Source of the DNA: Streptomyces leeuwenhoekii
GTDB lineage: Bacteria; Actinomycetota; Actinomycetes; Streptomycetales; Streptomycetaceae
Reading direction: 5' to 3'
Length of the DNA stretch: 64,000 nucleotides
NCBI RefSeq assembly: GCF_001013905.1
Contig: NZ_LN831790.1
Location: 310,001-374,000 of the forward strand
Shown here: piece by piece, positions 26,616 through 35,806 of the stretch
Numbering within the stretch: the first letter of the stretch is position 1
Layout of the letters: each line of letters opens with the position of its first letter
Notes under the pieces: model-generated
Seen by the model: the letters and a program-made list of their open reading frames with translations, nothing else
The model's database searches: none
What the model was told of the DNA's origin: nothing
Translations under genes and position numbers: made by a program

Positions 26616-27620
26616 ATGCCGACCGCGGCATCCCCGGCCCCCCGGCGGGCCCTCGTCGTCGTCAACCCCACCGCGGGCACGGCCCATGCGGATGTGGTCG
26701 AGCAGGTCGTGCGGCTGTGCCGGGACGGGCTCGACGTCGTCGAGGTGCACCGTACGACGCACCGCGGCGGTGCCACCGAGGCCGTCCGCACCGCCCTGGC
26801 CGCTCCGGCGGGATCCGCCGCGGACCTGGTGGTCGCGGTGGGCGGTGACGGCACGGTGCACGAGGTCGTCGAGGGGCTGGCCGGCGCTCCCGGGCGGGGC
26901 GCGGCGCTGGCCATCGTGCCCGCGGGCACCGGCAACTCCGCCTACCGCATGCTGTGGGCGGACCGGCCGTGGGCCGAGTCGCTGCGGGCGGTGTGGGCCG
27001 GTGACGGCGGGGCCCGGCTGCGCCGGATCGATCTGGGGCGGGTGGCCGAGACCGGGGAGCCGGTGCTGCTCGGCGCCTGTTCGGGTCTGGTCGCCGAAGG
27101 GCTGATCGCGGCCCGCGCCGTGGCGGCCGCCGGCCGTGAGAAGTACGCCCGGGCGCTGCCCGACGCGGCCGCGGCCTTCACCCCCTACCCGGGGCGGGTC
27201 ACGGTCGACGGGCGGGTGCTGCACGAGGGCCGCACCGTCCTGGCCAACGTGGGCGGGGGCCGCCACCGCGGCGGCCAGTATCTCCTGCTGGACCGGTCCG
27301 AGCTGGACGACGGGCTGCTGGACGTGTGCGTGGTGGGCGCCGAGGTGCCCGCCGCCGAGGTTCCGTCGCTGGCCCGGCAGGGCCTTTTGTCGGGGCGGCC
27401 GGGCGTGGTGCACGGCCGGGGCCGGCGGATCGTCGTGGAGCGGACCGACGGCGAGCCTTTGCGTTTCGAGTACGACGGTGAACTGCAGCACCTCAACTGG
27501 ACCAGCATGACCGTCGAGGTGCTGCCGGGCGCGCTGCCGGTCTGGGGTGCTCCCGAGGAGGAAGTGACGCGTGTCGATACTCAAGGAGCTGTGCCGCTGG
27601 GCGGCGTGGCTGCGACCTGA
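26616..27620 (+). CDS. Diacylglycerol kinase-like enzyme, VlmJ-like
   Basis: This 334-residue protein has the lipid-kinase catalytic domain: RALVVVNPTAGTAHADVVE at the N-terminus, the nucleotide-binding motif VAVGGDGTVHEVVEGL, and IVPAGTGNSAYRML. In valanimycin the homologous VlmJ phosphorylates the hydroxyl of valanimycin hydrate, making a leaving group for VlmK. Here it should phosphorylate the serine-derived hydroxyl of the azoxy intermediate. The ATG at 26616 begins the conserved start; the longer open frame runs through the tRNA-like gene and is rejected. It overlaps the next gene by 50 nt, so both are coupled, and the tRNA-like gene may be the head of the same transcript. Confidence 0.85.
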   Translation: MPTAASPAPRRALVVVNPTAGTAHADVVEQVVRLCRDGLDVVEVHRTTHRGGATEAVRTALAAPAGSAADLVVAVGGDGTVHEVVEGLAGAPGRGAALAIVPAGTGNSAYRMLWADRPWAESLRAVWAGDGGARLRRIDLGRVAETGEPVLLGACSGLVAEGLIAARAVAAAGREKYARALPDAAAAFTPYPGRVTVDGRVLHEGRTVLANVGGGRHRGGQYLLLDRSELDDGLLDVCVVGAEVPAAEVPSLARQGLLSGRPGVVHGRGRRIVVERTDGEPLRFEYDGELQHLNWTSMTVEVLPGALPVWGAPEEEVTRVDTQGAVPLGGVAAT

Positions 27621-29040
27621 GGACATCCCGGCCCGCGTGCGGGCCCTGGCCTCCAGCCAGTTGCTGTCGCAGCTGGCCTCGATCAGGGCGGGGGCGGCGC
27701 ATCCGCTGGGCCGGCGCCTGATCGACGGTTTCGGGCCGCCGCTGCAGGCCGATCCGCGTGCCTCGGCGTGCGTGCTGTCCGGGCTCGGCTCCTGGCTGAA
27801 CCTGGACGACACCGCCTACGCGGGCCATCTGTCGAACTCCACGGTGTCCGTTCCGCTGGCGTTCGCCCACTCCCGGGGCCTGGACGGTCCGGCGCTGCTG
27901 GCCGCGGTCGTGGCCGCCAACGAGTGCGCGGCGCGGATCACCGCGGCCGCCACGCTGGGCCCGCTGCGCGGCCACAGCGCCGTGCACACCCATCTGGCGG
28001 GCGCGGTCAGCGGGCGGCTGCACTGCGAGGGCGCCGACGACGCGGTGTGGAGCAACGCGCTCGGCCTGGCCTTCGCCATGCCGAACTGGCCGCTGATGCG
28101 GGCCTTCCTGGCCAGCGACGCCCGGCTGTTCAACACCTTCACCCCGGTGCGTACGGCCATGGACTCCTGTGACGCGGCCCGTGCCGGGCTGCACGGCGCC
28201 GTGGACATCCTGGAGCACCCCGACGGGTTCCTGGACCGTTTCGCCTCGGTGCCGCTGCCGGACGCGGTCAGCGCGGGGCTCGGCGAGCGCTGGCACACCG
28301 AGACCCTGTCGTTCAAGATGCACCCGGGCGGGCCGGGGGTCGACGCGGCCGTGGACTGCGCCGCCGAGCTGTACCGCCAGCTCGGGCCCTGCCGGCCCGA
28401 GGACATCGAGGAGATCGTCGTCGAGGCGTCGCTGTACACGCTGTTCGCGGGCAAGAAGGCGGCGTCGTACATCGTCGGGCCGGGCTCGCCCCTGGGGGCG
28501 CTGGTCCTGCACACCCCGTACCCGGTGGCCACCGCGCTGCTGACCGGTGGTCTGACGGTCAACGACTTCGCGGCGCCGCTGCTCAACGAGCGGGCCCGCT
28601 GGGACGTCGCCGAGCGGGTGCGCCTGGTGCACGACCCGGAGCTGACGCGGGCCCTGTTCGCCTCCGAGGCCCCCTTCGGGGAGGCCGTGCGGCAGGCCGG
28701 GGAGGCGGCCGGGACGTGGCTGCGCGACTTCGCCGGGGAGGAGGTGGCCGAGCTCGCCCGGGGCGCGGCGGGCGACCGCGCGCGGACCGCGTTCACCTCC
28801 TCCGCCAAGGCCACCGGGGCCCGGGTGACGGTGCGTCTGGCCGACGGGCGGACCGCCTCCCGGCAGCGCATGATCCCGCTGGCGGCGGCCGGCCCGCACA
28901 CCCGGGCCCACCATGCCGAGCTGATGCGGGAGAAATTCCTGGAATTCGGCGGGTCACCGGATGTCGCCGACGCCGCGGCCGGCATCGAGTCCATGGACGC
29001 CGATACGTTGCACGGCTGGATCGAAGCGGCGCTGCGGTAA
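27571..29040 (+). CDS. MmgE/PrpD-family lyase, VlmK-like
   Basis: This 489-residue enzyme belongs to the MmgE/PrpD family (2-methylcitrate dehydratase fold). Typical stretches are SQLASIRAGAAHPLGRRLID, GSWLNLDDTAYAGHLSNS, AVVAANECAARI, FKMHPGGPGVDAAVDCAAEL, and a C-terminal region with VTVRLADGRTASRQRM. In valanimycin VlmK eliminates phosphate from the product of VlmJ to form the dehydroalanine-type double bond. The GTG start at 27571 lies inside the kinase gene, behind GAGGAGGAAG, so translation is coupled. The gene pair is the strongest sign that the end product carries a dehydrated (acrylate or vinyl) azoxy group. Confidence 0.85.
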   Translation: MSILKELCRWAAWLRPEDIPARVRALASSQLLSQLASIRAGAAHPLGRRLIDGFGPPLQADPRASACVLSGLGSWLNLDDTAYAGHLSNSTVSVPLAFAHSRGLDGPALLAAVVAANECAARITAAATLGPLRGHSAVHTHLAGAVSGRLHCEGADDAVWSNALGLAFAMPNWPLMRAFLASDARLFNTFTPVRTAMDSCDAARAGLHGAVDILEHPDGFLDRFASVPLPDAVSAGLGERWHTETLSFKMHPGGPGVDAAVDCAAELYRQLGPCRPEDIEEIVVEASLYTLFAGKKAASYIVGPGSPLGALVLHTPYPVATALLTGGLTVNDFAAPLLNERARWDVAERVRLVHDPELTRALFASEAPFGEAVRQAGEAAGTWLRDFAGEEVAELARGAAGDRARTAFTSSAKATGARVTVRLADGRTASRQRMIPLAAAGPHTRAHHAELMREKFLEFGGSPDVADAAAGIESMDADTLHGWIEAALR

Positions 29041-29055
29041 TTCACGAGGGGAATG

Positions 29056-29084
29056 TCAGCGGCGAGTCAGCCGCCGCTGACAGG
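29056..29084 (+). promoter_or_regulatory. SARP-type repeat before the aldehyde dehydrogenase gene
   Basis: TCAGCGG (29056) and TCAGCCG (29067) lie 11 bp apart, and a poorer third unit TGACAGG (29078) continues the period. A possible -10 (CATAGACT) lies near 29121. Together they would drive the gene at 29145. Confidence 0.55.
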
Positions 29085-29144
29085 ATCGTTTCCCGGTGGG
29101 CTCATGGACAGTGAGCAGGACCATAGACTTGGAAAGGTCCTTTG

Positions 29145-30752
29145 ATGCCTGACAAGGAACTCCGCAGCTACAAGCTCTACATCGCGGGCAAGGACGTCGA
29201 AGGCGATGGCTGGGTCTATACGGTCAGCGCCCGGTCCCTCCTCGAAGATGTCTTCACGAGCGTCAGCCTGAAGCGTGAACTCGAGCAGAACCCGGATTCC
29301 GACGCCGCCGGCCACCCGTACGTGGTGGGCCGCTGCGCCATCGCCGGTGACGCCTCCATCGACCTGGCCACGGAGGCCGCCGCGGCCGCCGCCGGGGCCT
29401 GGGCCGAGGTGCCGCTGGAGCGCCGGATGCGGCTGGGCAGCATGTTCCGCGAGGAACTGATCCGGCGCGAGGACGAGTTCTTGGACATCCTGACGGCCGA
29501 GGCGCACCCGCTGCGCCTGGCCCGCTGGGAACTGAGCTGCATGAAGCAGATCTACAGCGACGAGAGCCTGTACTGGTACCGGCAGCGGATGCACACCGAG
29601 TTCCAGCACGAGGGCCGGCGGCTGATCGTGCGCCGCCAGCCCGACGGTGTGGTCGCCTTCAATCCGCCGCAGAACGCGCCCGCGCCCAGCGCGGCCCTGG
29701 CGGTGCTGGCGCTGATGGCCGGCAACGCGGTCGTGATGCGCGCCCCGCGCAGTATCGCGCTGAGCACCATGTGGCTGATGCGGGACGTGGTCGGTCCGCT
29801 GCTGGAGGAGATCGACGCGCCCGCCGGCATCCTGAACGCGGTGTGCTCCAACCCGAAGCAGACCCTGGACCGCTGGATCGCCTCGCCGCTGGTCAACGAC
29901 ATCTTCTACATCGGCGGCAGCGAGGAGGGCCTGCGCTTCCAGGAGCAGTGCGTGGCCAACGGCAAGAAGCCCATCCTGGAGCTGGCCGGCAACGACACCA
30001 TCGTCATCTGGAAGGGCGCCGACCTGAAGAAGGCGGCGGAGGCGATCTGCGAGTCCTTCTACGGCTCCGGCCAGATCTGCATGGTGCCCAACTGCGTCCT
30101 GGTGCACCCCGAGATCGCCGAGGAGCTCATCGCCGAGGTGCAGGAGCGGGTCAAGCTGGTCAAGCCCGGCTATCCCGAGGACGAGGACGTGCTGCTGTCC
30201 CCGGTGCGCCGCAGCGAGAAGTTCTTCGCGCTGCTGCAGCAGTCGCTGGACCTGGGCGGGCAGATCATCACCGGCGGGCGGCGCACCGAGGTCGACGGCA
30301 CGGTGTCGGACACCGGTGTCTTCCTGCAGCCGACGGTGGTGCGGGTGGACGGCCTGGCCGGGGCGCGCCAGCACGACATCGTCCGCAGCGAGACGTTCTT
30401 CCCGCTGCTGCCGATCGTGGTGCCGGAGGCGGCCGACGCGGCCGGTGAGGACGAACTGCTCAACAGCTTCATCGACTTCGTGAACTCCAACGAGTACGGG
30501 CTGCGCAACTCGCTGTGGGTGAAGTCGGCGCGGGTGATGAACGCGTTCGTGCAGCGCGTCGTCAACGGCGGGCTGCTGAAGATCAACGACTCGCACATCG
30601 GCTTCCTGCCGTATCTGCCCAGCCACGGCGGCACCGGCCTGACCGGCGGCGTCTACGGCGAGGCGAACTACCCGATCCTGAAGACCTCGCACATCCAGGG
30701 CGTGAGCATCGCCCACGACGTCAGCCCGCACGAGGCGGTCTTCGGGCCCTGA
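29145..30752 (+). CDS. Aldehyde dehydrogenase family acyl reductase
   Basis: This 535-residue NAD(P)-dependent enzyme has the aldehyde dehydrogenase fold. The nucleotide-binding part contains VVAFNPPQNAPAPSAALAVL, the general-base Glu is in PILELAGNDT, and the catalytic Cys is in FYGSGQICMVPNC. Loop FIGGSEEG-like text (DIFYIGGSEEGLRF) matches the cofactor site. Because an aminotransferase follows and no amino acid decarboxylase is present, it most likely works as an acyl-CoA or acyl-ACP reductase giving the aldehyde for amination. The reverse oxidation is the alternative. The ATG at 29145 follows GGAAAGG; TTG at 29142 is less likely. Confidence 0.78.
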   Translation: MPDKELRSYKLYIAGKDVEGDGWVYTVSARSLLEDVFTSVSLKRELEQNPDSDAAGHPYVVGRCAIAGDASIDLATEAAAAAAGAWAEVPLERRMRLGSMFREELIRREDEFLDILTAEAHPLRLARWELSCMKQIYSDESLYWYRQRMHTEFQHEGRRLIVRRQPDGVVAFNPPQNAPAPSAALAVLALMAGNAVVMRAPRSIALSTMWLMRDVVGPLLEEIDAPAGILNAVCSNPKQTLDRWIASPLVNDIFYIGGSEEGLRFQEQCVANGKKPILELAGNDTIVIWKGADLKKAAEAICESFYGSGQICMVPNCVLVHPEIAEELIAEVQERVKLVKPGYPEDEDVLLSPVRRSEKFFALLQQSLDLGGQIITGGRRTEVDGTVSDTGVFLQPTVVRVDGLAGARQHDIVRSETFFPLLPIVVPEAADAAGEDELLNSFIDFVNSNEYGLRNSLWVKSARVMNAFVQRVVNGGLLKINDSHIGFLPYLPSHGGTGLTGGVYGEANYPILKTSHIQGVSIAHDVSPHEAVFGP

Positions 30753-30779
30753 CACCGCGAGCGGGCCGCGGGCCCGGCC

Positions 30780-30811
30780 CGGGCCGCCCGCACAGGGTGC
30801 CGGGCGGCCCG
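30780..30811 (+). terminator. Terminator hairpin; gene-free stretch to 31180
   Basis: An 11-bp inverted repeat (30780-30790 and 30801-30811) closes the dehydrogenase unit. The remaining part to 31180 holds short tandem CACGGCTC repeats near 30905-30935 and no gene that can be supported. Confidence 0.55.
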
Positions 30812-31180
30812 CGGGTCACTCGGGCCGGGCGGGTGCCCGGGCCCGTACAGGCCACGGGACACGGCTCACGGTTGATGAGCCAGGCACCACGGCCCCAGGT
30901 CCGAGCCCGCGTCCCACGGCTCCACGGCTCCACGGCTCCAGGCTTTGCGCGCCGGAGTTCTCGAGGTCCCAAGGCCGTCGAGGCCCCGGGGGCCGCGGGG
31001 CTGTCGGACCGGCCGCGCCCGTCGCTTGGGCGCGGCCGGCCGCGCCGAAGGTGCCCGCGGCCGGACGGCCCTCGCACCACCGATCACCGCGGCCGGCCGG
31101 ACCCTGTTCCGGCCGGTGGCCGCCCGGCAGGTCGTCGGACCGGCCGTCATTCCCGTACCACCCAACGGAGGTGTTCGTCC

Positions 31181-32320
31181 GTGCGCTCCCTCGACTCCGC
31201 CCGCGCGGTCTGCGACCGGTACCACCCCGGGCTGCTCAAGGCGCTGGAAGCAATCCCCTTCGCCGAGCGGGAGGCCCTGGGGAGCCCGGCGGTCGACGTG
31301 TTCCGCGAGAGGGGCGGTGTGGGCCTGCTGGTGCCCGCCCAGTTCGGCGGGCACGGTGCCGACCCGGTGGACGCGGTCCGGGTGCAGCGGGCCCTGGGTG
31401 CCGCCTCGCCGTCGGTGGCCGCCGGTGTGACCATGCACCACTTCACGGTCTCGATGCTGTACGCGCTGGCCGAGGAGACCGGGCGGCTGGAGCCCGGCCA
31501 GCTCGACCTGCTGCACCGCGTCGTGCCCGACCAGATCCTGATGGCGTCGGGCTGGGCGGAGGGCAGGACCCAGCAGAACATCTTCACGCCGTCGGTGGTC
31601 GCCGAGCCCGTCGAGGGCGGCTACCGGCTCAACGGCGCGAAGAAGCCGTGCAGCCTGGCCCGTTCGATGGAACTGCTCACCGCCTCCATCGCCGTCCCCG
31701 GCCCCGACGGCTCCCCCGAGCTGGCCCTGGCACTGGTCCCGGCCGACGCGCCGGGCCTGACGGTGCACCCGTTCTGGGGCAATGACGTCCTGGCCGCCTC
31801 GCAGAGCGAGGAGGTACGCCTCACCGACGTCTTCGTGCCCCGCTCCATGGTCGTCCGCACGACGGCCGAGGACCCGCACCGGCTGGACGACCTGCAGACC
31901 GCCGGCGTCATCTGGTTCGAGATGCTGATCTCTGCCGGTTACGCCGGCGCCGCCGCGGCCCTGGCCGAGCTGGTCCTCCAGCGCGGCCGGGGCACCGCCG
32001 GCGAGCGCGCCGACGTGGTCATCGGCGCCGAGAGCGCCTTCGCGCTGCTGGAGGGCGCGGCCCGCGCGGTGCGCGACGGCCTGTCGGGCGAGGAGGCGGT
32101 GGCCCAGGTCCTCGTCGCCCGCTACGCCGCCCAGGACGCCCTGGCCAGGACCGCCCAGCTGAGTCTGGACCTGCTCGGCGGGGTCGACTTCATCCGGTCC
32201 TCCGACCATTCCCGGCTCGCCGCCTCCGTGCGGCCGCTGATCTTCCACCCGCCGGGCCGGTCGGCCACGTCGGGGCCGCTGGCCGACTACTTCAACGGCG
32301 CCCCGCTCGACCTGTCCTGA
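31181..32320 (+). CDS. Acyl-CoA dehydrogenase-like amine N-hydroxylase, VlmH-like
   Basis: This 379-residue flavoprotein has the acyl-CoA dehydrogenase fold: a helical N-terminus, the beta domain (DQILMASGWAEGRTQQ, GGYRLNGAKKPCSLARSM, GNDVLAASQSEEVRLTDVFV) and a C-terminal helical bundle (LSLDLLGGVDFIRSSDHSRL). Isobutylamine N-hydroxylase VlmH of valanimycin has this fold and uses reduced flavin from VlmR. With the reductase at 21080 this gene should oxidise a long-chain amine to the hydroxylamine. The GTG at 31181 lies 7 nt after GGAGGT; the long upstream open frame is rejected. It begins an operon running to the ACP at 37066. Confidence 0.8.
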   Translation: MRSLDSARAVCDRYHPGLLKALEAIPFAEREALGSPAVDVFRERGGVGLLVPAQFGGHGADPVDAVRVQRALGAASPSVAAGVTMHHFTVSMLYALAEETGRLEPGQLDLLHRVVPDQILMASGWAEGRTQQNIFTPSVVAEPVEGGYRLNGAKKPCSLARSMELLTASIAVPGPDGSPELALALVPADAPGLTVHPFWGNDVLAASQSEEVRLTDVFVPRSMVVRTTAEDPHRLDDLQTAGVIWFEMLISAGYAGAAAALAELVLQRGRGTAGERADVVIGAESAFALLEGAARAVRDGLSGEEAVAQVLVARYAAQDALARTAQLSLDLLGGVDFIRSSDHSRLAASVRPLIFHPPGRSATSGPLADYFNGAPLDLS

Positions 32321-32375
32321 CCCGGGCCCCGGCCGGCCCGACCCCACCCGTCCCGTTCTTCCCAGGGAGTTATCC

Positions 32376-33662
32376 GTGACCGTGACCCAGGACATGCGGG
32401 TCGACACCGAGGCAGAGATCCTCGGCCTGTACCGGGCCCACCTGAGCAAGGGCCGGGCCACCCTCGCCGAGCTGTTCGGCAGTCATATGGAGGTGGCCTC
32501 CTCCGGGAACTGGCTGACCACCAGCGACGGCGAGCGGTTCCTCAACGCCGGCGGCTACGGCGTCTTCATCATGGGCGCCAGGCACCCCATCGTGATGGAG
32601 GCGGTCCAGCGCCAGCTCGACACCCACCCCGTCGCCACGCGCATCCTGCTGGAGCCGACCGTGGCCCGCGCCGCCGAGGCGCTGGTCTCCGTCATGCCGC
32701 CGGGCCTGGACCGGGTGCACTTCGCGCTGTCGGGCGCCGAGGCGGTCGAGACCGGTCTGAAGCTGGCCCGCGCGGGCGGCCGCAAGCGGACCGTCTCCAT
32801 GGGCGGCGGGTACCACGGCAAGACGCTGGGTGCCCTGTCGGCCACCGCCAAGGAGGTCTACCAGAAGCCGTTCAGGCCGCTGATCCCCGACGTGACGCAT
32901 CTGCCGTTCGGGGACGCGGACGCGCTGGAGGCCGAGCTGCGGGCGCACCCGGGCGAGGTCTGCGTGATCCTGGAGCCGGTGCAGGGCGAGGGCGGGGTGA
33001 TCATCCCGCCCAGGGGCTACCTGAAGCGGGTGGAGGAGCTCGTCCGCGAGTACGACGGCTTCCTCATCCTGGACGAGGTGCAAAGCGGCATGGGCCGCCT
33101 GGGCGAGTGGTGGGGCGCCGACATCGAGGGCGTGGTCCCCGACGTGCTGCTGGCGGGCAAGGCGCTGGGCGGCGGTGTGGTGCCGGTCTCGGCGGCCATC
33201 GCCACCCGCAAGGCGTTCCGCCCCTTCGACAAGGACCCTTACGTCCACACCGCGACGTTCTCCGGGCAGCCGCTGCTGATGGCCGCCGTCCAGGGCGCCA
33301 TCCAGGCCATCAAGGAGGAGCGCCTGGTCACCAAGGCGATGGACCTCGGTGCCCGGCTGCTGCCCAGGATCGCCGAGATCGCCCACCGCAACATCCCCGA
33401 TCTGGTGGTCGACGTGCGCGGCCGGGGTCTGCTGATCGGGGTGGAGCTGGCCGAGCCGGGCCTGGCCGGCGAGCTGCTGATCGAGCTGTTCAACCACGGG
33501 GTCGTCGCCAACCACTCGATGAACGGCAGTTCGGTGGTCCGCTTCACCCCGCCCGCCACGCTGACTCCGCTGGATGTGGAGTTCCTGCTCGACTCCTTCG
33601 ACAAAGCCACTCTCGATCTGGTCGCCGGTTCGGCCAGGATGCCGGAAGGCGGTAACAACTGA
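32376..33662 (+). CDS. Class III aminotransferase
   Basis: This 428-residue PLP enzyme of the ornithine/acetylornithine aminotransferase class shows VHFALSGAEAVETGLKLAR, the phosphate-binding region GGGYHGKTLGALSAT, the Asp of LILDEVQSGMGRLGEWW, and the PLP lysine in DVLLAGKALGGGVVPVSA. In this setting it should convert a fatty aldehyde to the alkyl amine, using an amino acid as donor, in place of the valine decarboxylase of valanimycin. GTG 32376 follows AGGGAG. The stop overlaps the next start (TGATG), so the two genes are translationally coupled. Confidence 0.88.
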   Translation: MTVTQDMRVDTEAEILGLYRAHLSKGRATLAELFGSHMEVASSGNWLTTSDGERFLNAGGYGVFIMGARHPIVMEAVQRQLDTHPVATRILLEPTVARAAEALVSVMPPGLDRVHFALSGAEAVETGLKLARAGGRKRTVSMGGGYHGKTLGALSATAKEVYQKPFRPLIPDVTHLPFGDADALEAELRAHPGEVCVILEPVQGEGGVIIPPRGYLKRVEELVREYDGFLILDEVQSGMGRLGEWWGADIEGVVPDVLLAGKALGGGVVPVSAAIATRKAFRPFDKDPYVHTATFSGQPLLMAAVQGAIQAIKEERLVTKAMDLGARLLPRIAEIAHRNIPDLVVDVRGRGLLIGVELAEPGLAGELLIELFNHGVVANHSMNGSSVVRFTPPATLTPLDVEFLLDSFDKATLDLVAGSARMPEGGNN

Positions 33663-34147
33663 TGCGGCACGTAGAACTGGACGCGGTGGTCCTGGGCGAG
33701 AACGCGGGGACCGTCTACGAGTCCATCGCGAGGTTCGACCGTTTCCCCGAGCTGGCGCCGCACGTCAGCTCCACCACGGTGCACGGCACCCTGCCCGCCG
33801 CCGTGGGCAGCTCGAGCTGGGAGCTGCACTTCCGCAGCGGCCTGCTGCGCTGGACCGAGGAGGACCGCTTCGCCCGCGACGAACTGGAGATCCGGTTCGA
33901 GCAGGAGGACGGCGACTTCGACCACTTCGTCGGCAAGTGGGCGCTGACCCAGGAGGGCGCCGACGTGGTGGTGCACTTCGAGGTCGACTTCGACTTCGGC
34001 ATCCCCAGCCTGGAGGGCATCCTCGACCCGATCGCCGAGCGGGTCATCAAGGAGACCGTGGCCTGGGCCGTGACCGGCCTGTTCGACCGGACGAAGCTGC
34101 GCGGCGAGGTCGAGCTGGGCACGCCCGCCGACATCGTCGGCGTCTGA
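33662..34147 (+). CDS. SRPBCC-fold protein
   Basis: This 161-residue protein of the START/polyketide cyclase superfamily has the typical beginning MRHVELDAVVLGENAGTVYE with a helix (SIARFDRFPELAPHVSS), beta strands (SSWELHFRSGLLRWTEEDRF, DGDFDHFVGKWALTQEG) and a long C-terminal helix (ERVIKETVAWAVTGLFDR). It binds a hydrophobic ligand in its cavity. It sits between the aminotransferase and the membrane protein, and may carry or shape the lipophilic hydroxylamine or hydrazine intermediate. No catalytic residues can be named. Confidence 0.75.
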   Translation: MRHVELDAVVLGENAGTVYESIARFDRFPELAPHVSSTTVHGTLPAAVGSSSWELHFRSGLLRWTEEDRFARDELEIRFEQEDGDFDHFVGKWALTQEGADVVVHFEVDFDFGIPSLEGILDPIAERVIKETVAWAVTGLFDRTKLRGEVELGTPADIVGV

Positions 34148-34162
34148 GAAGGGGCGCACGTC

Positions 34163-34726
34163 ATGGACCAGGCGAATCCCTTCGAGACCCCGCGTACCTT
34201 CGCCCTGCACCGGGCGGAGTACCTGGTCGCCTTCGCGGTGTGCTCGGTGCTGATCGTCATGCACCTGGACGAGATCCGCTGGCTGCCCGCCATCGGCCTG
34301 TTCCTGTACATCGACCTGATCGGGTACATCCCGGGGGCGATCGCCTTCCGCCGCAGCGGCGGCAAGCCGATCCCGAAGTTCTACTACGTGCTCTACAACG
34401 TCATGCACAGCCTGATCACCCAGGGCGCCGTGGTGGCGCTGTGGTGCGCGGTGATCGGGCCGGAGTGGGCGCTGCTGGCGATCCCGTGGCATCTGAGCGG
34501 TGACCGGGGCCTGTTCGGCAACTTCATGAAGTCCTTCGCGCTGCCCTACGAGCCGGTCACCCAGAAGGGGTATCTGCGGCTGCTGGACGATCTGCGGCTC
34601 AAGCACCCCAAGCCGGTGGGGCACGCCCAGGACCCGGAGCCGGTCGGTCACATTCCGCCCGCCCCCGCGCACCTGGCGCGGCCGGCCCGGGCGGCCGACC
34701 GTCCGGTGTCCCCGGCCGCCCGCTGA
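34163..34726 (+). CDS. Small membrane protein, candidate N-N bond-forming VlmO-type enzyme
   Basis: This 187-residue protein has about four hydrophobic helices (LVAFAVCSVLIVMHL, WLPAIGLFLYIDLIGYIPG, VLYNVMHSLITQGAVVALWC, then a loop with IPWHLSGDRGLFGN) and a Pro/Ala-rich tail. Conserved-looking polar residues lie in or near the membrane (H, D, E, R). In valanimycin the membrane protein VlmO converts O-seryl hydroxylamine into the hydrazine, and the diiron enzyme VlmB follows. This gene directly precedes the VlmB-like gene, so it is the best candidate for that step. The assignment rests on topology and position, not on a recognised motif. Confidence 0.6.
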   Translation: MDQANPFETPRTFALHRAEYLVAFAVCSVLIVMHLDEIRWLPAIGLFLYIDLIGYIPGAIAFRRSGGKPIPKFYYVLYNVMHSLITQGAVVALWCAVIGPEWALLAIPWHLSGDRGLFGNFMKSFALPYEPVTQKGYLRLLDDLRLKHPKPVGHAQDPEPVGHIPPAPAHLARPARAADRPVSPAAR

Positions 34727-34783
34727 CGTTCATCCGCCGTCCCCCGGGCCGCGGGCCCGGGGCAGAAAGGAGCACCACCCGCC

Positions 34784-35806
34784 ATGACCGGTTCCACGCC
34801 CAGCACCGTGGCGCAGGAGGCCGACTGGGACACCGCTCCTGGTCTGCTCGACGGCGCCAAGGAACTCACCCTCGGGCCCGAGGAGTGCAACCTCGCCTAC
34901 TGGATCACCCAGGTCGCCCAGGGCACCCTGCGCGACCGCGGGGTCACCGGCCACCACGACAGCGCGCGGGTGCCGGACTTCCTCAAGGCTCCGGGCCCGC
35001 TGCGGGAGGCCCTGGTTCTGGAGTTCGGCTTCCGCGGCCTGTCCGAGGAGGTCGCCACCCGGATCCTGGCCCCCTACGTGGCGATCGCCCCGGGCATCCC
35101 GGAGCTGGAGTTCTACGCCACCCAGTTGATCGACGAGGCCCGGCACGCCCGGGTGTTCCGCAACCACCTGGTGGAGCTGGGGATGCCGGAGGCGACCTTG
35201 CTGCGGGACATCGAGGAGATGGCGGCCGACTACCACCGCGAGGTGCTGCAGCCGGTCATCGACTTCACCCTCGACATCGTCCAGACCCAGCGCGACTTCG
35301 CCGGCGGGGTGGCGGTGTTCGCCATCGTCATCGAGGGCGTGCTCGCCCCGGCCGCGGAGCTGAGCGAGCGCAAGTGGACCCCGCTGTCCCCGGCCACCGG
35401 TGAGATCTCCCGCGGCACCGCGATCGACGAGATCCGCCATCTGACGGTCGCCAGCACCATCCTGCGCGACCATGTGCGCGCGCACCCGGAGTACCGGCCG
35501 CGGCTGATGGAGATCCTGCGGGCCGGGGTGGAGCTGTGGGACGCGATCGACGACCGCAAGTTCGTCATCCACCGCGAGGAGCTGTTCCAGCAGGGCATGG
35601 CCGAGCACGCCGACAAGATCGGCGACTACGAGATCTGGCCCGGCACCCGGCTGCTGGACACCACGCCCGAGGAGCGCTACGACATGGCCGAGCGCTGGAC
35701 GGACGAGATGGCGGAGTCCCGGATGGCCTACATGGGCCTGCCCGTGGAGGTGCTGTCGTCCGGGGCCGGCACGTCCGCGGCCCGCGCCGCCGGGGCCCCG
35801 GCGTGA
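34784..35806 (+). CDS. Non-heme diiron oxygenase, VlmB-like
   Basis: This 340-residue ferritin-like enzyme is predicted to be almost all helical. Diiron ligands are visible as the Glu in ELEFYATQLIDEARHARVF with its ExxH (EARH), a Glu in FAIVIEGVLAPAAE, and the second ExxH in AIDEIRHLTVAS. In valanimycin VlmB oxidises the hydrazine by four electrons to the azoxy group. Position next to the VlmO candidate and SerRS gene supports the same reaction here. AGAAAGGAG precedes the ATG. The stop overlaps the next start by 4 nt (GTGA). Confidence 0.82.
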   Translation: MTGSTPSTVAQEADWDTAPGLLDGAKELTLGPEECNLAYWITQVAQGTLRDRGVTGHHDSARVPDFLKAPGPLREALVLEFGFRGLSEEVATRILAPYVAIAPGIPELEFYATQLIDEARHARVFRNHLVELGMPEATLLRDIEEMAADYHREVLQPVIDFTLDIVQTQRDFAGGVAVFAIVIEGVLAPAAELSERKWTPLSPATGEISRGTAIDEIRHLTVASTILRDHVRAHPEYRPRLMEILRAGVELWDAIDDRKFVIHREELFQQGMAEHADKIGDYEIWPGTRLLDTTPEERYDMAERWTDEMAESRMAYMGLPVEVLSSGAGTSAARAAGAPA

